A stretch of DNA of 64,000 nt from DASZPL01 sp035550315. Lineage in GTDB: Bacteria > Actinomycetota > Actinomycetes > JAFAQI01. The position numbers were made by a program, and so were the translations under genes. How positions within the stretch are numbered: the stretch's first letter is position 1; every line of letters starts with the position of its first letter. This document shows positions 16,305 through 26,700 of this stretch, piece by piece. Below the pieces are notes generated by a model that saw only the letters and a list, made by a program, of their open reading frames with translations, was not told where the DNA came from and did not search any database. The DNA is taken from contig DASZPL010000009.1 in NCBI GenBank assembly GCA_035550315.1, positions 3,534-67,533 of the forward strand, in the 5' to 3' direction.

Positions 16305-17522
16305 ATGGAGGAGTTCCCCAGGATTGTCTCGGTCGACGACCACGTGGTGGAGCCGCCGAACCTGTGGCAGGACCGGCTGCCGACGGCCATGAAAGAGCGC
16401 GGTCCGAAGATGGTGTTCGCGCCGCGGGGCGATGTGAGCTTCGTCGGCGGCAAGCTGACGGTGTCGATGGGGGAGCCGGGCAGCGGCCCGGACGTCGCGT
16501 GGTGGGTCTACGAAGACCTCAAGCGCCCCTTGATGCGGCTCGACGCCTCAGTCGGCTACGAGCGCGACGAGGTCGACCTGCGGCTGGTCAACTACGACCA
16601 GATGCGCACCGGGGCCTACTCCGTGAAGGAGCGCCTCGAGGACATGGACGCGAACTGGACCGACTCGCAGATGTGCTTCCCAACGTTCCCGCGGTTCTGC
16701 GGTCAGACCTTCCTCGAAGCCAAGGACAAGGACGTCGCGCTGGAGTGCGTGAAGGCCTACAACGACTTCCAGGTCGAAGAGTGGTGCGGCCAGGCCGACG
16801 GCCGGCTGATCCCGCTGATCATCGTCCCGTTGTGGGACCCGCAGCTGATGGCCGCGGAAGTACGCCGCAACGCCGAGCGCGGCGTGCGCGCCGTCTGCTT
16901 CACCGAGATCCCGCCGTTCCTCGATCTGCCGAGCGTGCACGACAAGAACCACCACTGGGACCCGTTCTTCGCCGCCTGCGAGGAGACCGGCACCGTCATC
17001 AACATGCACATCGGCTCGTCGTCGAAGATGCCGTCGACGTCCAAGGACGCGCCCGCGGCGGTCGGCTCGACGCTGACCTTCGCGAACTCGTGCTACTCGC
17101 TGGTCGACTGGCTGATGAGCGGGACGTTCGAGCGGTTCCCGAAGCTGAAGATTGCCTACTCCGAAGGCTCGATCGGCTGGATCCCCTACGTGCTGCACCG
17201 TGCGGACGTGGTGTGGGAGGAGAACCGGGGCTGGGGCGGCATTGCCGACCAGGTCACCCGGCCGCCGAGCGAGATGTACTTCGAGCACGTGCTCGGCTGC
17301 TTCTTCGATGACCCGCACGGGTTACTCAACCTCGACCACATCGGCTACGACAACGTGGCCTACGAGAGCGACTACCCGCACTCCGACTCGACCTGGCCGA
17401 ACACCCGGGCGGTCGCCGAAGAGCAGATGAAGCACCTCGACCGCGACGTCGTCGAGAAGATCGTCCGCGGCAACGCAATCCGGTTCTACGACTTGACCGC
17501 CGACGGTCGCTGGAAGGGCTGA
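16305..17522 (+). CDS. Amidohydrolase family 2 (metal-dependent TIM-barrel)
   Basis: A 405-residue amidohydrolase_2 (ACMSD-like) protein. It opens with SVDDHVVEPPNLW, which gives the metal-binding Asp-x-His, and includes MHIGSSS (metal His), AYSEGSIGWIPYVL and YESDYPHSDSTWP (catalytic Asp). Such enzymes hydrolyse or decarboxylate cyclic intermediates of aromatic and related catabolism. Residue count is typical. It begins 49 bases from the divergent esterase start, behind the palindromic operator, and is followed after 8 bases by the D-aminoacylase-like gene, so the two are one operon. Confidence 0.9.
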   Translation: MEEFPRIVSVDDHVVEPPNLWQDRLPTAMKERGPKMVFAPRGDVSFVGGKLTVSMGEPGSGPDVAWWVYEDLKRPLMRLDASVGYERDEVDLRLVNYDQMRTGAYSVKERLEDMDANWTDSQMCFPTFPRFCGQTFLEAKDKDVALECVKAYNDFQVEEWCGQADGRLIPLIIVPLWDPQLMAAEVRRNAERGVRAVCFTEIPPFLDLPSVHDKNHHWDPFFAACEETGTVINMHIGSSSKMPSTSKDAPAAVGSTLTFANSCYSLVDWLMSGTFERFPKLKIAYSEGSIGWIPYVLHRADVVWEENRGWGGIADQVTRPPSEMYFEHVLGCFFDDPHGLLNLDHIGYDNVAYESDYPHSDSTWPNTRAVAEEQMKHLDRDVVEKIVRGNAIRFYDLTADGRWKG

Positions 17523-17530
17523 GGCCGCGC

Positions 17531-19255
17531 ATGCTCGACTACCTGATCAAAGGTGGCACCGTCGTCGACGGCAGCGGGTCACCGTCGTACGTCGGCGACG
17601 TCGGCATCCGCGACGGCCGGATTGCGGCCGTTGGCACGGTCACCGAGGACGCGACGGAGACCTTCGACGCCACCGGCATGGTGGTGACGCCCGGGTTCAT
17701 CGACAACCACACCCACTACGACGCGCAGCTGTTCTGGGACCCGTGGGTCACCCCGTCGAACGAGCATGGCGTCACGACCGTGCTGGGCGGCAACTGCGGC
17801 TTCACGCTGGCACCGCTGCGGTCCTCAGACGCCGACTACGTCCGGCGGATGATGCAGAAGGTCGAGGGCATGCCGCTCGAGGCCCTGGAGACCGGCGTCG
17901 AGTGGGGCTGGGAGAGCTTCGCCGACTACCTCGACGCGGTCGAGCACAAACAGCTGGCCGTCAACGCCGGGTTCCTGGTCGGGCACTGCGCGATCCGGCG
18001 CTACGTCATGGGCGCGGAGGCGACCGACCGCGAGGCCACCGACGACGAGATCAAGTCGATCGTCGCGCTGCTGCACGAGTCGATCGAAGCCGGCGGGCTC
18101 GGGCTGTCGACCACGCTGTCGCAGACCCACTCCGACGGCGACGGCAAGCCGGTCGCGTCGCGGATGGCCGGCAAGGACGAGCTGCTCGCGTTGTGCACCG
18201 CCGTCGGCGAGCACGAGGGCACCTTCCTCGAGGGCATCGTCCCCGGCTGCCTGGACAAGTTCAGCGACGACGAGATCGAGCTGCTCGCCTCGATGAGCGC
18301 GGCCGCCAAGCGCTCGCTGAACTGGAACCTGCTCACCATCGACTCGCGCGAGCCCGACCGGATTCCGCGGCAGTTGCAGGCGTCGCAACGGGCGCGAGAG
18401 CTCGGCGGGCGGGTCATCGGACTGACGATGCCGGTGCTTGTCCCGATGAACATGAGCCTGCTGAACTTCTGCGGCCTGTGGCTGATCCCCGGCTGGGGCG
18501 AGGTGCTCAACCGGCCGGTGCCGGAGCGCATCGACCAGCTCCGCGACCCGGCCGTGCGCGCGCACCTCACTGAGCGGGTCAACAGCAAGGAGGCCGGGGT
18601 CTTCCGGCGGCTCGGCAACTTCTCCCGCTACGTCATCGGCGACACCTACAGCTCGGCCAACGATGGGCTGAAGGGCCGCACCGTCAAGGACATCGCGGCC
18701 GAGCGCGGCCAGGACCCGTTCGACACGTTGCTCGATGTCTGCATCAATGACGAGCTGCGCACCATCCTGTGGCCGATGCCGAACGATAACGACCCCGACA
18801 CCTGGGCGTTGCGGCAGCAGGCCTGGGCGGAGCCGGACGTGATGCTCGGCGGTTCGGACGCCGGGGCGCACCTCGACCGGATGGCAGGAGCGCCGTTCCC
18901 GACCCGGTTCCTCGGCGACATGATCCGCGGCCGCAAGCTGGTGCCGCTGGAGCGCGCCGTGCAGCTCATCACCGGCGACCAAGCCGACGTGTTCGGTCTC
19001 GTCGACCGCGGTTACCTGCGCGAGGGCTACCACGCCGACGTGGTCGTGTTCGACCCGGAGACGGTCGCGTCCGAGGACGCGACACTGGTCGCGGACCTGC
19101 CGGGCGACGCGCCTCGACTGACCGCGGGCGCGATCGGCGTGAAGCGGGTGCTCGTCAACGGCACCGAGACGATCCGCGACGGCGAGGCGACGGGCAGCCG
19201 GCCCGGCACGCTGCTGCGCTCCGGCCGCGACACCGCGACCGTCGCCACCAGCTAA
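17531..19255 (+). CDS. N-acyl-D-amino-acid deacylase-like amidohydrolase (amidohydrolase_3)
   Basis: A 574-residue amidohydrolase of the D-aminoacylase/dihydroorotase superfamily. Seen are the beta-barrel start MLDYLIKGGTVVDGSG, the metal motif DNHTHYDAQ, GGNCGFTLAPL, and the catalytic Asp in GGSDAGAHLD, followed by the terminal substrate-domain VDRGYLREGYHADVVVFD typical of the family. It could deacylate an N-acyl compound or open an amide ring made by the upstream amidohydrolase. The two genes are close and parallel. Assignment to a specific substrate is not possible. Confidence 0.9.
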   Translation: MLDYLIKGGTVVDGSGSPSYVGDVGIRDGRIAAVGTVTEDATETFDATGMVVTPGFIDNHTHYDAQLFWDPWVTPSNEHGVTTVLGGNCGFTLAPLRSSDADYVRRMMQKVEGMPLEALETGVEWGWESFADYLDAVEHKQLAVNAGFLVGHCAIRRYVMGAEATDREATDDEIKSIVALLHESIEAGGLGLSTTLSQTHSDGDGKPVASRMAGKDELLALCTAVGEHEGTFLEGIVPGCLDKFSDDEIELLASMSAAAKRSLNWNLLTIDSREPDRIPRQLQASQRARELGGRVIGLTMPVLVPMNMSLLNFCGLWLIPGWGEVLNRPVPERIDQLRDPAVRAHLTERVNSKEAGVFRRLGNFSRYVIGDTYSSANDGLKGRTVKDIAAERGQDPFDTLLDVCINDELRTILWPMPNDNDPDTWALRQQAWAEPDVMLGGSDAGAHLDRMAGAPFPTRFLGDMIRGRKLVPLERAVQLITGDQADVFGLVDRGYLREGYHADVVVFDPETVASEDATLVADLPGDAPRLTAGAIGVKRVLVNGTETIRDGEATGSRPGTLLRSGRDTATVATS

Positions 19256-19290
19256 CCCACCCCGCCGTACCCGCCCTCTCCCTTTTCAGA

Positions 19291-19347
19291 TGATCATGAG
19301 CGATTTCGCGCGATTCGCCGCGAAATCTGCGAAATCGCTCATGATCA
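19291..19347. terminator. 57-bp inverted repeat between convergent genes
   Basis: Perfect 19-nt arms (TGATCATGAGCGATTTCGC and its complement) flank a 19-nt loop. The right arm overlaps the last codons of the leftward PHP gene, as the 63-bp family does at other gene ends. The sequence differs from that family and from the 67-bp family but shares the GATCATG start of the latter. Convergent position suits a bidirectional terminator; no T-run is present. Confidence 0.75.
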
Positions 19348-20379
19348 CCGCGGAGTGAGGTGGGTGAGGAGGTCGTCGGCGGATTGGGTGTTGATCACCC
19401 ACGCCGCGTCGATGCCGCACTCTTCCGCGCGGGCGCAGCCGTTCTCCTGCCACTCGAGCTGGCCGGGCGCATGCGCGTCGGTGTCGATCGAGAACATGCA
19501 GCCCATCTCCACGGCCAGTGACAGCAGCCGGCGCGGCGGGTCGAGCCGCTCCGGCCGCGAGTTGATCTCGACCGCGACGCCGAACTGGCGGCAGGCCTCG
19601 AACACCAGCTCGGCGTCGAAATCGGACTCCGGCCGGCCTCGCCCGGTCAGCAGGCGACCGGTGCAGTGACCCAGCACGTCCATGTGCGGGTTCGCGATCG
19701 CGGTCACCATCCGCCGGGTCATCGCCTCCCGGTCCATCCGCAGCTTCGAATGCACCGACGCGACGACGACGTCGAGCTCTTCCAGCAGGTCCGGGTCCTG
19801 ATCGAGCCCGCCGTCCTCGAGGATGTCCACCTCGATCCCCGTCAAAATTCGAAATGGCGCCAGCTCCTCGTTCAGGGCGCGCACCACCGCGAGCTGCTCG
19901 CGCAGCCGCTCGGGCGTCAGCCCGCGCGCGACCGTCAACCGCGGCGAGTGGTCGGTCAGCGCCATGTAGTCGTGGCCGAGGTCGCGCGCCGCGCGGGCCA
20001 TCACGTCGATCGGTGAGCCGCCGTCGCTCCAGTCGCTGTGGCAGTGCAAATCGCCGCGCAGCGCCCGCCGCATCGCGGACGGTTCGGCGGCCGCCGGCTG
20101 CTCGCCTGCCAGCTTCGTCAGGTACGCCGGAACCTTCCCCGCCACTGCCTCCTCGACGACGGCCGCGGTCGTCTTGCCGATCCCCGGCAGGTCCGTGAGC
20201 GTGCCGTCGGCAACCCGCTGCTGCAGCTCGCCGGGTGACAGCCCGGCGACAACCTCGGCCGCGGTGCGGAACGCCCGCACGCGGTACGTCGGCTCGCGGG
20301 ACCGCTCGAGCAGGTAGGCGATCCGGTCGAGGTCGGCCGCCGGATCGCGGGCCGAGGCCGGTTTGCCCGGTTTCGGCAT
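19345..20379 (-). CDS. PHP-domain phosphoesterase with N-terminal helix-hairpin-helix
   Basis: A 344-residue protein with a PolX-like order: an N-terminal HhH/ pol-beta-like helical domain (about 1-100, including LTDLPGIGKTTAAVVEEAV) and a C-terminal PHP domain. The PHP metal motifs are DLHCHSDWSDG, MALTDHS, DVLGHCTGRLL and DTDAHAP. PHP proteins hydrolyse phosphoesters, as in DNA repair exonucleases and histidinol phosphatase. The polymerase domain of PolX is absent, so it is the short PHP-only form. It runs convergently into the amidohydrolase operon with an inverted repeat between them. It is not related to the sterol genes. Confidence 0.88.
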   Translation of the reverse strand: MPKPGKPASARDPAADLDRIAYLLERSREPTYRVRAFRTAAEVVAGLSPGELQQRVADGTLTDLPGIGKTTAAVVEEAVAGKVPAYLTKLAGEQPAAAEPSAMRRALRGDLHCHSDWSDGGSPIDVMARAARDLGHDYMALTDHSPRLTVARGLTPERLREQLAVVRALNEELAPFRILTGIEVDILEDGGLDQDPDLLEELDVVVASVHSKLRMDREAMTRRMVTAIANPHMDVLGHCTGRLLTGRGRPESDFDAELVFEACRQFGVAVEINSRPERLDPPRRLLSLAVEMGCMFSIDTDAHAPGQLEWQENGCARAEECGIDAAWVINTQSADDLLTHLTPR

Positions 20380-20507
20380 AGCAGCAGTCTGCCCCGCCGG
20401 CGCCGCGACTCTCCCATCACCACCCTTGCTCGGGTGATGCTGCCACCTTAGGGTGGCGAAACTCCGCAGAGAGGCACATCCGGTGCGGACGGGAGCGACA
20501 GGACGCG

Positions 20508-22013
20508 ATGCAGTGGCGTCACCGTAATGGGGGTGTTGCTCGCGTGCGCCGTCATTTCGGCGGGCACGAAGCTGCTGGACGCGTCGCACGGCTGACCATC
20601 GCCATCGCGGTAGTCGCGGGCTGCGGCATCTTCACCATCGCCTCGCCGGCCGCCAAGGCAGCCTCCTCTCCGAAGCACTCGGCGTCGACAACTGGGGCGT
20701 TCGTCCCGGGCGAAGCCACCGCGATCTCGCAAGCGCTGGCGATTGCCCCTCGCACCGGGGGACTTGCCGCGGCGATCAACATCGGCATCTCGATTGCGCA
20801 ATTCCGCAGCTCGCTCGCGCAGGCCTCTAGCCAGAGCGCTGACCTCGGCGTCGTCGGCACCACGCTCACGGTGCAATGTGATGCGTCACCGCCGACGCTG
20901 CAACCCGACCAGTTGCCGCAACCGCTAGTCGCCGAGTCCACCGATGGCAACAGTCACGCCGAAGCGACGACGGCTGGGACGGGTAACAACGGCGTGCTGG
21001 CCGTCGTCGGCAAAGAATCCGTCAATGTCGCGACGACGCCGGCTGCCACCGCGGGGTATATCGGGAATGCGCTTGGACTGTCCGGCCTGCTGAAGACCAG
21101 CGGGCTGACCAGCACGAGCACCGCCCGGCTGATCCCAGGGCAGGCGAGGATCGCGACCGCGACGGCGCAGATCGGCCAGCTCAGCCTGTTGAACGGCATG
21201 GTGAAGTTGTCCGGGCTGACCTGGACGGTGACCCGGCGTACTGGCACCCACCCGTCGTCCCACGGCTCGTTCCAGGTCGGCGACGCCGTGATCGCCGGAA
21301 AGCACCTGCCCTCGGTGGGCGACAACCTCACCTCGCTGCTCAGTGCGATCGACAAGGCGCTTGCGCCGGTCGGCCTGCACGTCGACTTCCCGACCTTCAC
21401 CGTCCGCAAGGACGGCACCCGGATCATGTCGCCGCTCACGATCGGCATCGACAACTCGAAGCTCGGCGGCAGCCTGATCAACCCGGTGCTCAATGCGCTG
21501 CAGCCGATCACTAACCCGCTGCGCAAGGCGTTGACCGACGCCACCTGCAAGACCGGCGCCGTCCTCAGCGCCCTCGACCTGCTGACCAGCGCCCTGGACG
21601 GCACGGGCGGCCTCGACATCAACCTCGGCGGGGTCAGCGCGGAGAGCGACGGCAAGACCTACAGCAACCCGTTCGGCCAGCCGCCTCCGGCAACGACGCC
21701 GCCGACGTCGACCGGTCCGCGCGGCGGCTCGCCGGCAGCGCCCGGTGGCGGCTCACCGGGTGGTGTCAGCCCGGCGAAGCTGCCCCCCAGCTCGGTCGGA
21801 CCAGCCGACGGTGGCGGCGGCACGTCGCCCGTCGTCGCTAACACCGTCGCGTCGTCGCGTTGTTCGACGACGAGCTCGGCCGGCCGACCGTCCTGCAGCA
21901 GCGGCGCCGCGCTGGTGGTCGGCCTGATCGCGCTCGGCACGGTGGGCGCGATCGGCACGGCAGACTTCCTCGCCATGCGCCGACGCCGGCGACTGCCGCA
22001 GGTCGAGCTGTGA
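20508..22013 (+). CDS. Secreted, C-terminally membrane-anchored surface protein of Liv locus 2
   Basis: A protein of about 501 residues with the same plan as that at 2972-4363: long N-region and hydrophobic signal (to about residue 52), a beta-rich extracellular part, a Pro/Gly/Ser/Thr linker (about 390-460) and a final transmembrane helix followed by RRRRR. The stretch SLLSAIDKALAPVGLHVDF aligns by eye with the other protein's TLSNLVNKTLAQLGLSISL. A GTG at 20544 is a possible later start. It precedes the second binding protein by 37 bases. The recurrence of this protein type next to two separate Liv systems is evidence that it works with them. Confidence 0.7.
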   Translation: MQWRHRNGGVARVRRHFGGHEAAGRVARLTIAIAVVAGCGIFTIASPAAKAASSPKHSASTTGAFVPGEATAISQALAIAPRTGGLAAAINIGISIAQFRSSLAQASSQSADLGVVGTTLTVQCDASPPTLQPDQLPQPLVAESTDGNSHAEATTAGTGNNGVLAVVGKESVNVATTPAATAGYIGNALGLSGLLKTSGLTSTSTARLIPGQARIATATAQIGQLSLLNGMVKLSGLTWTVTRRTGTHPSSHGSFQVGDAVIAGKHLPSVGDNLTSLLSAIDKALAPVGLHVDFPTFTVRKDGTRIMSPLTIGIDNSKLGGSLINPVLNALQPITNPLRKALTDATCKTGAVLSALDLLTSALDGTGGLDINLGGVSAESDGKTYSNPFGQPPPATTPPTSTGPRGGSPAAPGGGSPGGVSPAKLPPSSVGPADGGGGTSPVVANTVASSRCSTTSSAGRPSCSSGAALVVGLIALGTVGAIGTADFLAMRRRRRLPQVEL

Positions 22014-22050
22014 CCGTCGCTTCCCTGCCAGCTCGAGGAGATTGCACGCG

Positions 22051-23706
22051 ATGAACATCCGCCCGGAGTCGCGGACACTGCTGCGCGGCTATGGCCCGTT
22101 GGCCTGCCTGCTCGTGGCGTTCGCGCTAATGGCGGCCTTCGTCCCGACCGACGCGCCGCAACGGATCACCGTCACCAAGACCGGGGCGGCGACGTCTGCC
22201 GGTGGCGGCGTTGCCTCCGGCCCGGCTGGCAGCCAGGGGGGCCGGACGGGCGCTGCGGGCGGCACGACCGGTGCCTCGGCGCCTGGATCCGGGCCGGCCG
22301 GCAGTTCCACTGCGGCGACCGGTCCCAGCGCCGTACCAGCCCACACCAAGCGATGCAGCGGCCCGCAGGTCTCCGGCGACCCCTACTCCCCGCCGTGCAT
22401 CTCCTTCCACGGCAGCAACGGCGGCGTCACCGCGCGGGGCGTGACCGGCAGCACCATCACGGTCGCCTTCCGGCAGACCTCCGACCCGGGCTTCCAGCAG
22501 ACCCTGGCCAAGATCGGCGGCGCGCAGTTCTCCGACACGCCGGCGGACATCCGGCGGACGATCGAGGGCCTCGCCGACTACTTCAACAAGAACTTCCAGT
22601 TCTACGGCCGCAAGCTGCACTTCGTCTTCTACAACGGCCAGGGGTCGCAGACCAACGAGCTGCTCGGCGGTGGCCAGCAGGAGGCCGGCGCCGACGCGCT
22701 GAAGGTGGCGACCAGCATCAAGGCGTTCGCCGACATGAGCGCCACCACGGAACCGTACGGCGACGCGCTCTCCCGTGAGCATGTGCTGAACTTCGGCGAG
22801 CCGTACCTGTCGCAGAAGTGGTTCGAGCAGCGCGCGCCGTACGCCTGGAGCCTCGCGACCGACTGCACGGCGGTCAGCGTGGCGACCGCCCAGGCCGGCG
22901 TCGTCCAGCTCGCCGGCAAGCCGGCGCAGTTCGCCGGACCCGGACTGCAGGGCAAGCCACGCAAGCTCGCCATCCTGGCCCCGGACAACCCGTGGTACCA
23001 GGAATGCGTCCAGAACGCGCTGAGCATCTACCGCCGCGCCCACGTCGCCGTCCCGGAGACGATTCCGTACCAGCTGAACCTCTCGACGCTGTCGAGCCAG
23101 GCGGCGAGCGTGATCGCGAAGCTCAAGTCGCAGGGCATCACCACCGTGGTCTGCGGCTGTGACCCGGTCTTCCCGGTCTACCTGACGCAGCGCGCGCAGG
23201 AGCAGAACTACAACCCGGAGTGGGCCGTCGTCGGCGTCGCATTGACCGACCAGGACATCGTCGGGCAGCTGTTCAACCAGAACGAGTGGGCGCACGCGTT
23301 CGGCGTCACCTACCAAGGACCGACGATCCCGTATCAGGCGACGCTCGGCTACGCGGCGTACAAGAGCGTGCGCAGCGACGAGCCGGCGCAGGCGGTCAAC
23401 CTGATCTACGCCCAGATGTACATGTTGGCGCTCGGCATCCAGCTGGCCGGACCGGATCTGACCGCGGCCAACTTCGAGAAGGGCATGCGGGCCTATCCCG
23501 GCGGCACCGGTGAGTTCGGCACCTGGGGGTTCCCCAACGGCCACTTCACGCCGACGCTCGACGGCGCCGAGATCTACTGGGACCCGAACGCGACGTCGAA
23601 GTACAACGGCAAGCAGGGCGCCTACATCATCTCCAGTCCCCGCTACCTGACCGGGCACGTGCCGCGCGGCAACTTCCCGCACACGCCGTACAAGGGACAC
23701 CACTGA
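22051..23706 (+). CDS. Substrate-binding protein of Liv locus 2
   Basis: A 551-residue LivK-like binding protein. ATG has a GAGGAG site ten bases upstream. Residues 13-32 form a hydrophobic anchor or signal without a lipobox Cys, in contrast to locus 1. A Gly/Ser/Thr/Ala-rich linker extends to about residue 95, then the periplasmic-binding fold begins near CSGPQVSGDPYSPPC and carries GVTGSTITVAFRQTSDPGFQ and many Cys (VCGCDPVF). It is unusually long for the family and ends in a basic/His-rich region. The next gene, encoding the whole membrane part, starts seven bases later. Confidence 0.87.
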   Translation: MNIRPESRTLLRGYGPLACLLVAFALMAAFVPTDAPQRITVTKTGAATSAGGGVASGPAGSQGGRTGAAGGTTGASAPGSGPAGSSTAATGPSAVPAHTKRCSGPQVSGDPYSPPCISFHGSNGGVTARGVTGSTITVAFRQTSDPGFQQTLAKIGGAQFSDTPADIRRTIEGLADYFNKNFQFYGRKLHFVFYNGQGSQTNELLGGGQQEAGADALKVATSIKAFADMSATTEPYGDALSREHVLNFGEPYLSQKWFEQRAPYAWSLATDCTAVSVATAQAGVVQLAGKPAQFAGPGLQGKPRKLAILAPDNPWYQECVQNALSIYRRAHVAVPETIPYQLNLSTLSSQAASVIAKLKSQGITTVVCGCDPVFPVYLTQRAQEQNYNPEWAVVGVALTDQDIVGQLFNQNEWAHAFGVTYQGPTIPYQATLGYAAYKSVRSDEPAQAVNLIYAQMYMLALGIQLAGPDLTAANFEKGMRAYPGGTGEFGTWGFPNGHFTPTLDGAEIYWDPNATSKYNGKQGAYIISSPRYLTGHVPRGNFPHTPYKGHH

Positions 23707-23713
23707 GTAACGC

Positions 23714-26700
23714 GTGCCCACCGTGACCGACCTCACCGACTGGGTCGCCCGCCACCGCGCGGTCGCGATCGGCAGCGGCCTGCTCGCGATCCTCATCATC
23801 TTCGCGGCGGCCGACTCCGGACGGGCGCCGTTCGGCGTGATCCTCGAGGGCGGTGTCTACGGCTCGGTCAACGGCCTGCTCGCGCTCGGGCTGGTGCTGA
23901 CCTACCGCTCCGACCGGATCGTCAACTTCGCGTACGGCGCCATGGGCGGGGTCGGCGGCACCGTCGGTGTGCTGCTCTACCTCAGCCAGCACTGGAGCTA
24001 CCCGGCGTGCATCATCGCGGGGCTGGTGTGCGGTGCGGTCGTGGGCGCGCTGACCGAGTTGCTGGTGATCCGGCGGTTTGCCCGCACCTCGCGGCTGATC
24101 CTGACCGTGGCCACCATCGGTCTCGCCCAGCTGCTCGGCGGCATCCAGGTCTTGCTGCCGCGCTGGCTGGGCGGGTCGACGCTGATCGGCGGCTTCTCGA
24201 CGGCGCTGAGTGGGCACTCGCTCAACGTCGGCCCGGTGCTGTTCACCGGCGACGACCTGCTGGCCGTCGCGGCGGTGCCGTTCGCGCTGATCGCCCTCGG
24301 CTGGTTCCTGCTGCGCACCGACTCCGGCACCGCCGTCCGCGCGATCGCCGACAACCGCGATCGGGCGCTGCTGCTTGGTGTCCCGGTACGGCGGCTGGCG
24401 ACGGTTGTCTGGACGGTCGCCGGAGTGATCGCGACCCTCGCCGTCCTGCTGCCCGCTCCGACGCAAGGGCTGACCATCGACGCCGCGGCCGGGCCGACGC
24501 TGCTGTTGCCGGCGCTGGCGGCCGCCGTCATCGCCGGGATGGAGTCGCTGCCGATCGCCGTCTTCGCCGGCATCGGGCTCGGCATCCTCGACAGCATCGT
24601 CCGCTGGAACGTCAACAAGCAGGCGGTCACAACCGTCGTCTTCCTCGGCATCATCCTGGTCGCGCTGCTGCTCAACTCCGGTCCACGCGGCCGGCGGGCG
24701 GGCGGCGACGAATCCTCGCTGTCCACCGTGGAGCAGCGATTCCGGGAGCTGCCCGCGGCGCTGCGGCGGCTACCCGAGGTCATCGCACTGCGCAGCGGCG
24801 GCGTCGTAGCAATGGCCGCCGCCGCCGTGCTGATCCCACTGGCGTGCAGTCCGAGCACGATCCGGCTGTTCAGCATCGCGCTGATCTACGGCATGGTCGC
24901 GGTCTCGCTCGTGCTGCTGTCCGGCTGGGCCGGCGAAGTCAGCCTGGGGCAGTACGCCTTCGTCGGGCTCGGCGCGGTCTTCGTCGGCGACCTGATGAAC
25001 CACTGGAACATCGACCTATTCGTCTGCCTGGTCGGTGCGGCGCTGGCCGGCGGCGTGCTCGCCGTCCTCATCGGGCTGCCGGCGCTGCGCATCCGCGGAC
25101 TGAATCTCGCTGTGACCACGCTCGCGCTGGCCGTCGCGATGGACGCGTTCTTCCTCAATCCGGTGAACTTCAACTCACTGATCCCCGGCACGATCCAGCG
25201 GCCGGTGCTGTGGAAGCGCTTCGACCTGCACTCCGAGCGCGCGTTGTATTACCTCTGCCTCGGCATCCTCGTGCTGGTCATCGTCATCGTCCGGGGGCTC
25301 CGGCACGCCCGGCCGGGCCGGGTGATGGTGGCGACCCGCGACAACGAGCTGGCAGCCGCTGCGATGGCGGTGCCGACCACCCGGGTCAGGCTGGTCGGCT
25401 TCGTCGCCTCCGGCGCGATCGCCGGAATCGCGGGCGGGTTGCACGCAACCATCCTGCAGAGCGTCGGCTTCGGGACCTATCCGCCGACCGAGAGCCTGCT
25501 CGTGTTCTCGATGGTGGTGATCGGCGGCATCGACTCGATCGCCGGCGCGTTGCTCGGCGTCGGCCTGATCGAGCTCGCGGTGCACCTGTGGCCGACGTAC
25601 CAGTTGCTGATCACGGGTGTCGGGCTGCTGGTGATCCTGATGGTGCTGCCGGGCGGGCTCGCCACCGCGCTGTTCGCGGTGCGCGACCGGTTGGCGATCT
25701 GGCTGGCGAAGCGCCGCGGCATCGACCTGACGCGCGCTGCCGACGGCTCGGTCGCGCCCGCGCCGGCGGTGATCGCCGCCGCCACCGACAGCGACGCGTT
25801 GCTGCAGTGCCGTGGCGTGCAGGCGAGGTACGGCGCGATGCAGGTGCTGTTCGGCGTCGACCTGGACGTGCGCGAAGGCGAGACGGTCGCGCTGCTCGGC
25901 ACCAACGGTGCCGGCAAGTCGACCATGCTGAAGGCGGTCTCCGGGCTGATGTCGCCGTCGCCCGGCCGGGTGCATTTCGCCGGCCGCGATGTGACCTCGT
26001 CGAGCGCGACGGCGAAGTCCGCGGGCGGGCTCGCGATGATGCCGGCCAAGGCCGTGTTCCCGTCGTTGTCGGTGAACGACAACCTCCGCGTCGCGGGATG
26101 GCTGATCCGCCGGGACCGTGGCGAGATCGCCAGCGGCCGCGAACGGGTGCTCGCGCTGTTCCCGCAGCTGCGCGACCGCGAGACCCAGCCGGCCGGCAAC
26201 CTCTCGGGCGGCGAGCAGCAGATGCTGTCGCTCGCGATGGCGCTGCTGCGCCGGCCTCGGATGCTGCTGATCGATGAGCTGTCGCTGGGCCTGGCGCCAA
26301 CTGTGGTGCGGCGGCTGCTCGACGTCGTCCGCGCGCTGCCCGGCGAAGGCGTGACCGTGCTGATCGTTGAGCAGTCGGTCGACGTCGCCTTGCAAGTTGC
26401 CGAGCGGGCGGTGTTCCTGGAGCGCGGCGAGGTGCGGTTTGCCGGCGCGACCGCGGACCTGCTCGAGCGCCCCGACGTACTGCGGTCGGTGTTCATCAGC
26501 GGCGCCCAGGCGGTAAGCAGCAACGGCGACCGGCCCAGTCGCGGCAAGCGGGCCGCCGCAGCAAACGGACGACGCAGCCCGGCGTACGTGAAGCTGTTGG
26601 CGCAGCCGGAAGTGCTGCAGTGCTACGACGTCGGCGTCAGCTTCGGGCCGATCCGGGCCCTCGACTCGATCGACATCGCGCTGCACAAGGGCGAGATCCT